From: Bacillus sp. AFS029637
Lineage (GTDB): Bacteria > Bacillota > Bacilli > Bacillales > Bacillaceae_G
Direction of reading: 5' to 3'
DNA length: 64,000 bases
NCBI RefSeq assembly: GCF_002584985.1
Contig: NZ_NUPZ01000017.1
Location: 1 to 64,000 of the forward strand
Shown: positions 8,483 through 15,825 of the stretch, one piece after another
Position numbering within the stretch: the first letter of the stretch is position 1
Layout: every line of letters begins with the position of its first letter
The notes under the pieces: generated by a model
What the model was told of the DNA's origin: nothing
What the model saw: the letters and a program-made list of their open reading frames with translations, nothing else
Database searches by the model: none
Translations under genes and position numbers: made by a program

Positions 8483-8590
8483 TATTGTTTTTTGTTACAT
8501 TAAGATGTCCCGAGAGGATTCTCCTTATTTTTATCAAATAGTAAAGTTGTCTTTTAAATTGAAGGAATATTCAGAATCGAGAGTGGAGAA

Positions 8591-9445
8591 ATGGAAATTT
8601 CAATAATAGCTGAACAACTAGTTAATGAGAAAGTTATTTCACATTATCCAAATAGTATAAAAGCGTTGAATGGAGGAACGACAAGTACAGTATATTTGTT
8701 GGACGAAAAATATGTAGTAAAGCTGAATGAATCGGAAGTGATGCGTGAAGAAGCTAATTTTTTCTCATTTTATGAGGGGAATACTTTGTTTTCAAAGCTT
8801 TTGTATAAGGACCCTTTACATACATATATTGTGTATTCTTTCCTTGAAGGGAGTACGTCTTGCGAACGAGGACATAAACGAAGTGCACTACGTACACTTG
8901 TAAAAGAAGTTATCAATAAGTACAAAATTGTTCCAGGGGCAGAGGGGTGGGGGTGGAAAGAAAGTCCGGTTCAATGTTGGAATGAATTTTTAACGGAAAA
9001 TGTGATGGAGGCTTATGGAAATGTAAGACGGTATATAAGTGATGAAGAGTATGAAACGGTTCTTAAACTAGCAAATAGTCCGAATAGGGGAACTGGAATA
9101 AATCAGCCATTTTTATTGCATGGTGATTTTGGATTTCATAACTTTATATTCAGGGAGAATAAGCTATATGGTGTAATTGACCCGTTACCAGTCCTGGGAG
9201 ATCCTATATACGATTTAATTTATGCGTTCTGTTCAACCCCGGAAGATTTGACAAAAGAAACAATTAATTATGCGATGAAACAGTGTGTATTTCATAAAAA
9301 AGACTGTAATTTACATGAAGAAATAGTCATAGGATTATATTTGCGTATAGATACATGTGTAAGACACCATCCGAAAGATTTAGAAGATTATTTAGTAGCT
9401 TGGCGTTATTGGATGGCCGAAATTGAGCCGACTTTGGGGGGATAG
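8591..9445 (+). CDS. Aminoglycoside phosphotransferase (APH)-like kinase
   Basis: A 284-residue protein with the APH/choline-kinase fold. It has the glycine-rich loop GGTTSTVYLLDEKYVVKLN, the catalytic loop HGDFGFHNF near 177-185 and the metal-binding IDPLPVLGDPIYDL. The usual Brenner-type Asp is present (HGD). These enzymes phosphorylate small hydroxyl compounds, sometimes antibiotics, but most chromosomal Bacillus copies have unknown substrates. The next gene starts 4 nt after the stop, suggesting coupling. Resistance should not be inferred from the family name alone. Confidence 0.8.
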   Translation: MEISIIAEQLVNEKVISHYPNSIKALNGGTTSTVYLLDEKYVVKLNESEVMREEANFFSFYEGNTLFSKLLYKDPLHTYIVYSFLEGSTSCERGHKRSALRTLVKEVINKYKIVPGAEGWGWKESPVQCWNEFLTENVMEAYGNVRRYISDEEYETVLKLANSPNRGTGINQPFLLHGDFGFHNFIFRENKLYGVIDPLPVLGDPIYDLIYAFCSTPEDLTKETINYAMKQCVFHKKDCNLHEEIVIGLYLRIDTCVRHHPKDLEDYLVAWRYWMAEIEPTLGG

Positions 9446-9449
9446 TGAG

Positions 9450-10007
9450 ATGAATGTTGCAGAAGCGAAAAAGGATTTAGCAATAAAAACGAAGAGAGGC
9501 TTACCAATTATATTAGCTGGCGTTTTATTTTGGATAGTTATGAGTATAACGGGCTTTGTTCTTCCAGAAAAACAAGTGGTGTGGGTATATTTAATCGGTA
9601 TGGGATGTGTGTTTCCTTTCGGCTTAATGATAGCTGCTATATTGAAAATTGACATGTTTGCGAAAGGAAATCCGTTAGGGATTTTAGCAGGATTAATTGG
9701 TGGGATAAATGTATTAAATATTCCGCTTGTATTACTTGCCTATTTTCAATTTCCAGAATGGTTACCTTTTGTAGTAGCAATGTTAATAGGTGTTCATTTT
9801 ATCCCGTACGTATGGATTTATGAAAGTAAAAGTTATGGTTTATTGTCAGTAGGGACTGTATTCGTAACGTCAGTTTGCGGGATTCTTTTTGCGGAAAAAG
9901 GATTTACTGTAATTCCATTATCGGTTACAGCTGTTTATTTACTTACTTTTATAAGTTTATTAATTGAAAATAAAAAAGCAGATCATTATCAACAAAAATC
10001 AGCTTAA
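9450..10007 (+). CDS. Multi-pass membrane protein of unknown function
   Basis: A 185-residue integral membrane protein with about six hydrophobic segments (GLPIILAGVLFWIVM, VWVYLIGMGCVFPFG, LGILAGLIGG, ILNIPLVLLAYF and so on) and a short charged C-terminus. It resembles small conserved Bacillus membrane proteins of DUF7010 type, although I cannot confirm that. ATG 9450 is chosen because TTGGGGGGA sits 8 nt upstream, within the end of the kinase gene. It probably shares an operon with the APH-like kinase, and a metallo-hydrolase follows 29 nt later. Confidence 0.7.
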   Translation: MNVAEAKKDLAIKTKRGLPIILAGVLFWIVMSITGFVLPEKQVVWVYLIGMGCVFPFGLMIAAILKIDMFAKGNPLGILAGLIGGINVLNIPLVLLAYFQFPEWLPFVVAMLIGVHFIPYVWIYESKSYGLLSVGTVFVTSVCGILFAEKGFTVIPLSVTAVYLLTFISLLIENKKADHYQQKSA

Positions 10008-10035
10008 TAAAAATATAGGGATAGGGGAAATGATT

Positions 10036-10860
10036 ATGAAAAATTACGTTTGTACAACGTGTGGCGTACAGTATGCGGCGAGTGTAGAAGAACCGGTGAG
10101 TTGTCATATTTGTGATGAAGAAAGGCAATATGTTAATCCAAAAGGACAATCTTGGACGACACTAGAAAGCTTACAAACGAGTGATACATACAAAAATGAA
10201 ATAATCGAAGAGGAAAACGGGCTTTATAGTATTACGACAAAACCAGGGTTTGCGATCGGTCAAACGGCATTTGTAGTGAAAACAGAGTCATATCGTTTAT
10301 TATGGGACTGTATTACTTATTTAGATGAAATGACAATTGAGAAGATAAAAGAGGGGGGCGGGTTAGATGCGATTGCACTATCTCATCCTCATTATTATTC
10401 AACGCAAGTAGAGTGGGCAGAAACGTTTGATGTACCAATTTATATACATGAAGACGATAAAGAGTGGGTGATGCGCCCGAGTAGTCGCATAATTTATTGG
10501 TCTGGGGAGAGTTTACAATTGGCCGATGGCTTAGTTATTCATCGTTTAGGAGGACATTTTAAAGGGGGATCTGTGTTACATTGGGAAGAAGGAAATGATG
10601 GAAAAGGAATTTTATTAACTGGTGATATTATTCAAGTTGTAGCGGATGAGCAGTGGGTAAGCTTTATGTACAGCTATCCGAACTTAATTCCATTACCAGC
10701 GAGAAAAGTGGAGGAAATGGCGAATCGAGTGAAGCCGTTACAGTTTAATCGTTTATACAACGCTTTTCATCGGGTAGTAAAAGAAAATGCAAATGAGGCA
10801 GTGGAACGGTCTGCTGAAAGATATATGAAGGCGGTAGAAGGAAAGTTGTTTCATACGTAA
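10036..10860 (+). CDS. MBL-fold protein with N-terminal zinc ribbon and degenerate metal motif
   Basis: 274 residues. The N-terminus carries CTTC (Cys6, Cys9) and CHIC (Cys23, Cys26), a rubredoxin-like zinc ribbon. The rest is a metallo-beta-lactamase fold with FVVKTESYRLLWDC, LSHPHYYS, GGHFKGGS and TGDIIQ. The canonical HxHxDH motif is reduced to HPHYYS, with its Asp and third His missing, so the metal site must be altered. GGGG at 10024-10027 favours ATG 10036 over 10030. It follows the membrane-protein gene and precedes an SGNH hydrolase by 16 nt, suggesting one operon. Confidence 0.75.
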   Translation: MKNYVCTTCGVQYAASVEEPVSCHICDEERQYVNPKGQSWTTLESLQTSDTYKNEIIEEENGLYSITTKPGFAIGQTAFVVKTESYRLLWDCITYLDEMTIEKIKEGGGLDAIALSHPHYYSTQVEWAETFDVPIYIHEDDKEWVMRPSSRIIYWSGESLQLADGLVIHRLGGHFKGGSVLHWEEGNDGKGILLTGDIIQVVADEQWVSFMYSYPNLIPLPARKVEEMANRVKPLQFNRLYNAFHRVVKENANEAVERSAERYMKAVEGKLFHT

Positions 10861-10876
10861 AAGGAGAGTTAGCTTC

Positions 10877-11443
10877 ATGAAAACGTTAGTATGTTTTGGA
10901 GATAGTATTACAGCTGATGAAACGTTTTTTGATGGAACGCCGAGGTTAACACCGCGTTTGCAAGAGATGTTTCCGAAATGGAAAGTAGTGAATGCAGGTG
11001 TTCCAGGTGATAATACATTCGATGCGCTAAATAGGATTGAAGAGGATGTATTGTCATATGAACCGGAATTTGTAATAGTTTTTCTTGGTACGAACGATGC
11101 CGTTTCTTTTGCTCAAGTACCATTACAAATTTATAAAGAAAACTTAGAGAAAATTGTGAACCAGATTTCATCACATAAAGTATTGATTATTAGTCCTGCA
11201 CCAGTTGATGAAGAAAGGCAGCATAATAGAACGAATAAAGTGCTCGGTCAGTATGCAGACGTGGTAGAGGAAGTGGCGAAAGAAACAGGAAGTCATTTTC
11301 TAAATTTGTATGCTGAAATGATTCAAGAAAAGGATTATAAGAGGTTTGTAGAAGATGAAGAGAAGGATGGATTACACTTTGGGCAAGTGGGTTATGAGTA
11401 TTTAGCGGGGCTAATGGGTGAAAAGTTAAAAGGGATTCTGTAA
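10877..11443 (+). CDS. SGNH/GDSL-type esterase
   Basis: A 188-residue hydrolase with all four SGNH blocks: CFGDSITAD (Ser10), GVPGDNT, GTNDAV (Asn) and the C-terminal DGLHFGQVGY (Asp and His). No signal peptide is visible, so it is cytoplasmic. It probably deacylates or deacetylates a small ester; the substrate is unknown. AAAGGAGAG lies 9 nt before the ATG. It appears to end the operon, since a strong terminator follows within a few bases of the stop. Confidence 0.85.
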   Translation: MKTLVCFGDSITADETFFDGTPRLTPRLQEMFPKWKVVNAGVPGDNTFDALNRIEEDVLSYEPEFVIVFLGTNDAVSFAQVPLQIYKENLEKIVNQISSHKVLIISPAPVDEERQHNRTNKVLGQYADVVEEVAKETGSHFLNLYAEMIQEKDYKRFVEDEEKDGLHFGQVGYEYLAGLMGEKLKGIL

Positions 11444-11444
11444 A

Positions 11445-11475
11445 AAGCAAAGCGTGGGCGCTTTGCTTTTTTTTG
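11445..11475 (+). terminator. Rho-independent terminator
   Basis: GCAAAGCG-TGGG-CGCTTTGC followed by eight T, directly after the SGNH hydrolase. Confidence 0.95.
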
Positions 11476-11565
11476 TTCCATGCAGCTTTGGCAAGTAATT
11501 GTCTCAAGCTGTTTATTTATGTCCACGAGGGAATTCATCCAGCATTTACCGGTTGATTAATAGAA

Positions 11566-11586
11566 CTGTAAAGTTTAAATTTACAG
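11566..11586. promoter_or_regulatory. Candidate SaiR operator 1 (spxA2 distal)
   Basis: CTGTA-N11-TACAG, the core of the 23-bp inverted repeat ACTGTAAA-GTTTAAA-TTTACAGT (11565-11587). It overlaps a plausible promoter: TTGATT at 11553-11558, a 17-nt spacer, then TAAATT at 11576. The same spaced motif recurs before spxA2, saiR and the next gene. Confidence 0.6.
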
Positions 11587-11729
11587 TATGATTTTTGGAA
11601 GTGAATTGTCATCGTTTGGAAAATGAAGTGCCGATAATTTTATTGAAGTAGCATTTTCAAAAGAAACGAATAGTCTAAGATAACTTAAATATTCTCGAAT
11701 AAATAACATTACGTGTATTTGATTCTAAA

Positions 11730-11750
11730 CTGTAATTTTTTTTAATACAT
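11730..11750. promoter_or_regulatory. Candidate SaiR operator 2 (spxA2 proximal)
   Basis: CTGTA-N11-TACAT, one base from the perfect motif, 65 nt before the spxA2 start and at the same arm spacing as the distal site. Confidence 0.5.
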
Positions 11751-11814
11751 TTCAATAACACATATGTAAATGAATTGTACATTTGATGAAAAACAGTAAA
11801 GGAGTGTGTAAAAT

Positions 11815-12210
11815 ATGGTGATTCTATATACGACAGCAAGCTGTAGTTCATGCCGAAAAGCAAAAGCATGGCTTGAAGAGCATCAAATTGATTATACCGA
11901 AAAAAATATCGTATCCAATTCTCTTACAGTCGATGAACTTAAATCCATTCTTCGTTTAACTGAAGAGGGGGCTACTGAAATTATTTCAACTAGATCTAAA
12001 ACTTTTCAAGAGTTAAATATAAATATCGAGGCGCTTTCGCTTAATGAATTTTATAAGTTAATAATTGAGTATCCTCAAATGTTGCGTCGTCCAATTATGT
12101 TGGACGAAAAAAGATTACAAATTGGTTTTAATGAGGAAGAAATTCGTAAATTTTTACCGCGTAGCGTTCGAACAGTTTTGAATATTGAATTGCAAAAAAT
12201 GGCTAATTAA
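11815..12210 (+). CDS. spxA2: Spx-family global stress regulator, SpxA2-like
   Basis: A 131-residue ArsC/Spx-fold protein. The redox switch CSSC (Cys10, Cys13) lies in [13 protein letters not shown], and the family motif RRPIML is near residue 93. Spx proteins bind the RNA polymerase alpha subunit and redirect transcription under thiol stress. It is called SpxA2 because the B. anthracis paralogue of that name lies beside the Rrf2 repressor SaiR, exactly as here, whereas spxA1 sits elsewhere. AAAGGAG lies 10 nt before the ATG. Two CTGTA-N11-TACA sites upstream suggest repression by SaiR. A 44-codon gene follows 48 nt later. Confidence 0.9.
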   Translation: MVILYTTASCSSCRKAKAWLEEHQIDYTEKNIVSNSLTVDELKSILRLTEEGATEIISTRSKTFQELNINIEALSLNEFYKLIIEYPQMLRRPIMLDEKRLQIGFNEEEIRKFLPRSVRTVLNIELQKMAN

Positions 12211-12258
12211 TAAGTAATATTTTTTAAGGGGAATTTTTTTGAAAGGAGGAAACAGGAG

Positions 12259-12393
12259 ATGATTGAAGTATTGGTTACAGTCAATTATAACAATAGAAAT
12301 TATCAAACAAATGTTATTGTGAGTAAAGATACGATCTGGACAAAAATTAAACAGTTGGCAGAAGAACAAGTTAAGAAACAGTGGAGTGTTTAA
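12259..12393 (+). CDS. Small 44-residue protein in the spxA2 operon
   Basis: Reads MIEVLVTVNYNNRNYQTNVI, then VSKDTIWTKIKQLAEEQVKK and QWSV. It has a near-ideal GGAGGAAACAGGAG site 0-10 nt before the ATG. Two beta strands and one amphipathic helix are predicted by eye. It lies between spxA2 and saiR on the same strand with no terminator before it, so it is probably co-transcribed with spxA2. Small partners such as YjbH regulate Spx stability, but this protein has no similarity I can see to them, and its role is unknown. Confidence 0.6.
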   Translation: MIEVLVTVNYNNRNYQTNVIVSKDTIWTKIKQLAEEQVKKQWSV

Positions 12394-12517
12394 ATGTATT
12401 TTTAACTTAAAAAGCTAAATGAAGTGATGAGATATAGGGGAGTTCGGATAGAATATAAAGGGATTTATTTTTATAGCAAGAATTATTTATATATATTTTA
12501 ACGTTCGACTAACCTAT

Positions 12518-12538
12518 CTGTAATATTTATGGCTACAG
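12518..12538. promoter_or_regulatory. Candidate SaiR operator 3 (saiR promoter)
   Basis: CTGTA-N11-TACAG, an exact match in both arms and spacing to the distal spxA2 site, 49 nt before the saiR start. This fits autorepression. Confidence 0.55.
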
Positions 12539-12586
12539 TATGTGAAGTAGCGAGAAATCATATTTTTTTATCGTAGGAGGAAAACA

Positions 12587-13000
12587 ATGAACAGCGACTT
12601 TACCTTGGCCATCCACAGTTTAACTTATTTAGCTTTACAATCAGACCGGATGTCAACAAGTACTGCTATTTCAGAGAGTGCGGGTGTTCATCCAGTACGT
12701 ATTCGCAAAGTGCTAAGTTTGTTGAAAAAACATAAGTTTATACAATCAAAAGAGGGGACTGGCGGAGGATTTATTTTTGCTCGCAATTTAAGTGAAGTTA
12801 ATCTTTGGCATATTTATCAAATAACTTCAGAAGGTGCTTTGCAGCCTAAGTGTCCTGAATCAAATGGTCAGTGTATTGTAGGTTCGAATATGAGAAAAGT
12901 TCTTTTCACTATTTTCTTAGGTGCTGAAGAACATCTAGGTGAATATTTAAAGAATTATACAATGAAAGAAGTTGTTGATCTTATCAATCCAGAACGTTAA
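12587..13000 (+). CDS. saiR: Rrf2-family repressor, SaiR-like
   Basis: A 137-residue Rrf2 winged-helix protein. DFTLAIHSLTYLALQ opens the fold, and AISESAGVHPVRIRKVLSLLKKH is the helix-turn-helix (about 29-51). The wing SKEGTGGGFIFAR follows, then the dimerisation helix. Only two Cys occur in the usual iron-sulfur loop (CPESNGQC), rather than the three of IscR or NsrR. A disulfide or other thiol switch is therefore more likely than a cluster. In B. anthracis the equivalent protein SaiR represses spxA2. GTAGGAGG lies before the ATG. Confidence 0.85.
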   Translation: MNSDFTLAIHSLTYLALQSDRMSTSTAISESAGVHPVRIRKVLSLLKKHKFIQSKEGTGGGFIFARNLSEVNLWHIYQITSEGALQPKCPESNGQCIVGSNMRKVLFTIFLGAEEHLGEYLKNYTMKEVVDLINPER

Positions 13001-13041
13001 GTGGCTGAATTGTTATATAGCCGTGAGCTCTTAACATTTAA

Positions 13042-13062
13042 ATGTAATGAAAAATAATACAG
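13042..13062. promoter_or_regulatory. Candidate SaiR operator 4 (IDEAL-domain gene)
   Basis: ATGTA-N11-TACAG, one base from the motif seen at spxA2 and saiR, 60 nt before the downstream start. It suggests the IDEAL-domain gene belongs to the same regulon. Confidence 0.4.
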
Positions 13063-13121
13063 TTTAGTTTTTATATTTTGTTTATCGTCACGAAAAAATA
13101 AATTGTAAGAAGGTGAAAAGT

Positions 13122-13457
13122 ATGATGTCAAATAATAACCATGTTTTAAAAGTTGGAGATTGGGTTCGTGGAATATCAAATGAAGGTGAATTCATACTTG
13201 GTTACATTGCATCACTTGATGACGTAGAAGGTGTAGTTACAGTTATTATTGTGAAACGTGACAACAAGTACACAAAAAATGAAGCAATTTTACTTCTTAG
13301 TAAACACGTTACGAAACTCCCTGAATCAAAAGCAATCAATAAGGAGCAAATCCTTTATCTTATAGACCTCGCATTATTAACAGGAGATGAAGAGTGGTTT
13401 ATCGAGCTTTCTTCAAAATTAAACTCGATAAAAGAGCTAGTTAGTGGGGGATTTTAA
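13122..13457 (+). CDS. IDEAL-domain small protein
   Basis: 111 residues. The N-terminal half is beta-rich (VLKVGDWVRGISNEGEFILGYIASL), and the C-terminal part ILYLIDLALLTGDEEWFIELSSKL fits the short IDEAL domain found in Bacillus regulators such as YpiB. The function is unknown; IDEAL segments are thought to mediate protein contacts. ATG 13122 is chosen because GAAGGTG is 6 nt upstream; GTG 13113 overlaps that site. It follows saiR on the same strand, with its own candidate SaiR site before it, so it may be part of the stress module. Confidence 0.7.
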   Translation: MMSNNNHVLKVGDWVRGISNEGEFILGYIASLDDVEGVVTVIIVKRDNKYTKNEAILLLSKHVTKLPESKAINKEQILYLIDLALLTGDEEWFIELSSKLNSIKELVSGGF

Positions 13458-13586
13458 AAAATTTATAATAAATATAATTTCTTTCAGAATCTTTAGCTGT
13501 AATACAATCAATTCTTTAATTTTAAAAGGCCCATTACATTAGGGAATCGGGAAGAAGCGTAATAATATGATTTATAAGTTTAAGTT

Positions 13587-13768
13587 AAGAGCATGCAGGA
13601 TTTTATACAGATCTAGTAACAAACGAGAACACCAAAATGTATAAAATCTTGCATCTTTTTTATATCAAAAAATGAGATAATTCCCTCGGTATAGAATGAT
13701 TACTGATGATATCCAACTGTTTATAATGAGGTGATATGTTAACTTTACATGAATAAGATATGTATATT
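13587..13768 (+). repeat. Dispersed repeat copy A (about 180 bp)
   Basis: Begins ATGCAGGATTTTATAC, runs through TAACAAACGAGAACACCAAAA and ends near TTACTGATGATATCC...GTTAACTTTACATG. A second copy with the same order of blocks lies at 61686-61882. Within this copy ATGCAGGATTTTATAC is inverted as GTATAAAATCTTGCAT (13641-13656). The size and internal inverted repeat suggest a non-autonomous element of the kind known as bcr repeats in B. cereus, although the exact family is not verified. Confidence 0.6.
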
Positions 13769-13832
13769 TCTTTATTTATGGTAATTGTCGTACAATCAAG
13801 ACAGTAGTATGAATTGTATGAAGGAGGGAGAA

Positions 13833-14216
13833 ATGAAAAAATTTATAGTTAGTTATTTAGTATGTCTCCTGTTTTTTTCTATATTTACATCTAGCTTGCA
13901 ATTTATAATAAATGACCCAGAAGGGATGGAAGGATGGGGTTCTCCCTGGTCGATGGCTCTGCTTTACATTATGTACGGCAGTATACCTGTACTTATAGGT
14001 AGTCTATTAGGAGAATTCTTTTATAGGAAAGTAAAAAGAAGTTACAAATTAAATATTGGAATTCCGCTGTTTATAGTATTAGGTTTTTCTTATGCATATT
14101 TAATGGGTATCGGGTTATTAGGAGGATATGTATCTTACTCTATAATGGATTTTATTAAATTTAGTCTTCCAATTACTTTGTCTTCCATAGTTTTCTATTT
14201 TATAAGACGTATCTAA
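13833..14216 (+). CDS. Small multi-pass membrane protein
   Basis: 127 residues with about four membrane helices (FIVSYLVCLLFFSIF, SMALLYIMYGSIPVLIGSLLG, IGIPLFIVLGFSYAYLMGIGLLGGYV, and the C-terminal FSLPITLSSIVFYFI). A polar loop NDPEGMEGWGSP faces one side. GAAGGAGGGAG, 3-5 nt before ATG 13833, decides the start over an upstream codon. No family is recognised and no catalytic motif is visible. It stands alone between a repeat element and the histidine phosphatase gene. Confidence 0.65.
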   Translation: MKKFIVSYLVCLLFFSIFTSSLQFIINDPEGMEGWGSPWSMALLYIMYGSIPVLIGSLLGEFFYRKVKRSYKLNIGIPLFIVLGFSYAYLMGIGLLGGYVSYSIMDFIKFSLPITLSSIVFYFIRRI

Positions 14217-14250
14217 TTAATTGTCGATAACAAAGATATGTAAGTTGAAA

Positions 14251-14277
14251 ATCTATACCTTCGATAAATGTATAGAT
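14251..14277. other. Inverted repeat before the histidine phosphatase gene
   Basis: ATCTATAC (14251-14258) and GTATAGAT (14270-14277) are perfectly complementary with an 11-nt loop. No T run follows. It could be an operator or a weak hairpin 40 nt before the start codon. Confidence 0.3.
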
Positions 14278-14317
14278 GATAAAATAGATTAATTAGGAAA
14301 ATTAGGAGGTCTTACAC

Positions 14318-14890
14318 ATGACCGTTATATATTTAGTAAGACACGGTGAAACGGATTGGAATTCTGTGGGGAGACTGCAAGGAAGAGAAGATATACCATT
14401 AAATGAAAAAGGCAAAAAGCAGGCTAATGATTGCGGTCTACATTTAAGTAAAAAAGATTGGGATGTTATTATTAGCAGTCCTTTAAAAAGGGCAAAAGAA
14501 ACAGCAAGGATTATAAATGTATATACTAAAACATCGATTGAGATCGAAATGAAAGAGTTTGTGGAAAGAGATTTCGGTAAAGCTTCAGGATTAACTGTGG
14601 AAGAACGTACAAAACTTTATCCTAATCGAAAGTATGAAGACCAAGAAGAGAAAGAAATCTTTACTCAACGTATAATAAATGGGCTAGAAAAAATTCAACG
14701 ATGTCATAAAGATAGAAATATAATTGTTGTAGCACATGGAGCTGTTATAAATGCCATCCTTGCTTACTTGTCAAAAGGGGAAATTGGCTCTGGAAAAACT
14801 GTACTAAGAAATGCCTGTATAAGTCATATTTATTACGAAGAAAATCAATGGAACATACATACATATAATCAAATTACTCACTTGTCTTAA
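14318..14890 (+). CDS. Histidine phosphatase family protein (PhoE/GpmB-like)
   Basis: A 190-residue enzyme of the histidine phosphatase superfamily. The phosphohistidine motif LVRHGETDWN places the catalytic His at residue 9. ISSPLKRAKETA supplies the second Arg, and VVAHGAVINA carries the C-terminal His. It probably removes phosphate from small metabolites (broad-specificity PhoE-type) rather than acting as the glycolytic mutase, which is larger. TTAGGAGGT precedes the ATG. Monocistronic, with a strong terminator 35 nt after the stop. Confidence 0.85.
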   Translation: MTVIYLVRHGETDWNSVGRLQGREDIPLNEKGKKQANDCGLHLSKKDWDVIISSPLKRAKETARIINVYTKTSIEIEMKEFVERDFGKASGLTVEERTKLYPNRKYEDQEEKEIFTQRIINGLEKIQRCHKDRNIIVVAHGAVINAILAYLSKGEIGSGKTVLRNACISHIYYEENQWNIHTYNQITHLS

Positions 14891-14924
14891 TGATTTATAT
14901 AATGTTCACTCTCCATAATTATGC

Positions 14925-14965
14925 AAATAAGCTGTCCATATGGGCAGCTTATTATATTTTTTTGA
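14925..14965 (+). terminator. Rho-independent terminator
   Basis: AATAAGCTG (14926-14934) and CAGCTTATT (14945-14953) flank TCCATATGGG, followed by ATATTTTTTT. Confidence 0.85.
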
Positions 14966-15379
14966 AAAGTGTATATGAATTCAATATCAATAATATATAT
15001 CCTAAAATTTGGTTTGTGTACGTTTGAATATATTTCTTTTTAGTCATATTAATTGTTTATTAGAATATCTTTTGTGTCTAAAAAAGATTTTATAATAAAA
15101 GAGGGATATAAATATCTTTATAATGAGTAACCTTGATAGGTAATGTGTTATTGTATTTTTTTACTAACTAATCCAACTTTAAACACTTGAAATAATTGCT
15201 ACATACTAACTGTAAAATATTATCCATGTAAAATTATGGCCGTTAAATATTTCTGAAAATATAAAAATATTAATTTTATAAATATACACGTTATAATGAG
15301 GGCGTCGAGAGAAAAATTTATTATCTCTGGAGAAAATACAAAAAATGCAATTACTAGTAAGAAAGGTGTGTGATTAGAG

Positions 15380-15559
15380 GCGAAAGGTATTTAAAATGCT
15401 TTAGTGGCTTGTGTAAGCAATAGCATTTATGCTGACGAAGTTATTAAAGTAATGCACAGAGTCGAGAGACAAATGCCTCACAAATTAAGAGAGGCCGGTT
15501 TATCTGAAATTACTGTTAAAAGTAAAAAGAGAGAAACCATTAAGGTAATAAACAGTTAG
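15380..15559 (+). pseudogene. Remnant of L-serine dehydratase alpha chain (C-terminal end)
   Basis: The frame reads AKGI-stop-NALVACVSNSIYADEVIKVM and continues HRVERQMPHKLREAGLSEI to a TAG. The family's C-terminus has the pattern NA..A...A....ADEVI.AMY.VG..MP..LRET, which this follows closely. The conserved GGLA after the LRET is lost and a TAA interrupts the frame. About 125 upstream residues of frame are absent. It stands 267 nt before a serine-type transporter gene, and such transporters often pair with serine dehydratase. The rest of the 14966-15825 gap shows only AT-rich, unrecognised DNA. Confidence 0.5.
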
Positions 15560-15825
15560 TAGAAACGTTGTAACGCATTTAGGAAATCTATTCTATATTG
15601 TTCTCTTAGCGGGTCTTTATATAAAAGGTCAGTATTATGAGTAAACTATTTTGTGAACGCTAACAATTATATAATGAGGCCGACTAGCGAATGTTTCAAT
15701 TTGGATTCATTTTGATGAAGGACATACATGTGGGGCAACTTGTAAGTCATTCATTTTTTCAAAAGGAAAATATTCGTTAGCGATAAAGAGAGACGTAAGA
15801 ATAGGAGATAAGGGGGATTTATTAT

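Noticed and set aside
8591-9445. Calling the APH-like gene an antibiotic-resistance determinant
   Set aside because: Only the kinase fold is visible; chromosomal members mostly have unknown substrates and nothing here points to a drug.
11190-11507. 105-codon minus-strand frame across the SGNH gene and its terminator
   Set aside because: It runs through a strong plus-strand terminator and lies opposite a clear SGNH coding region; no family match.
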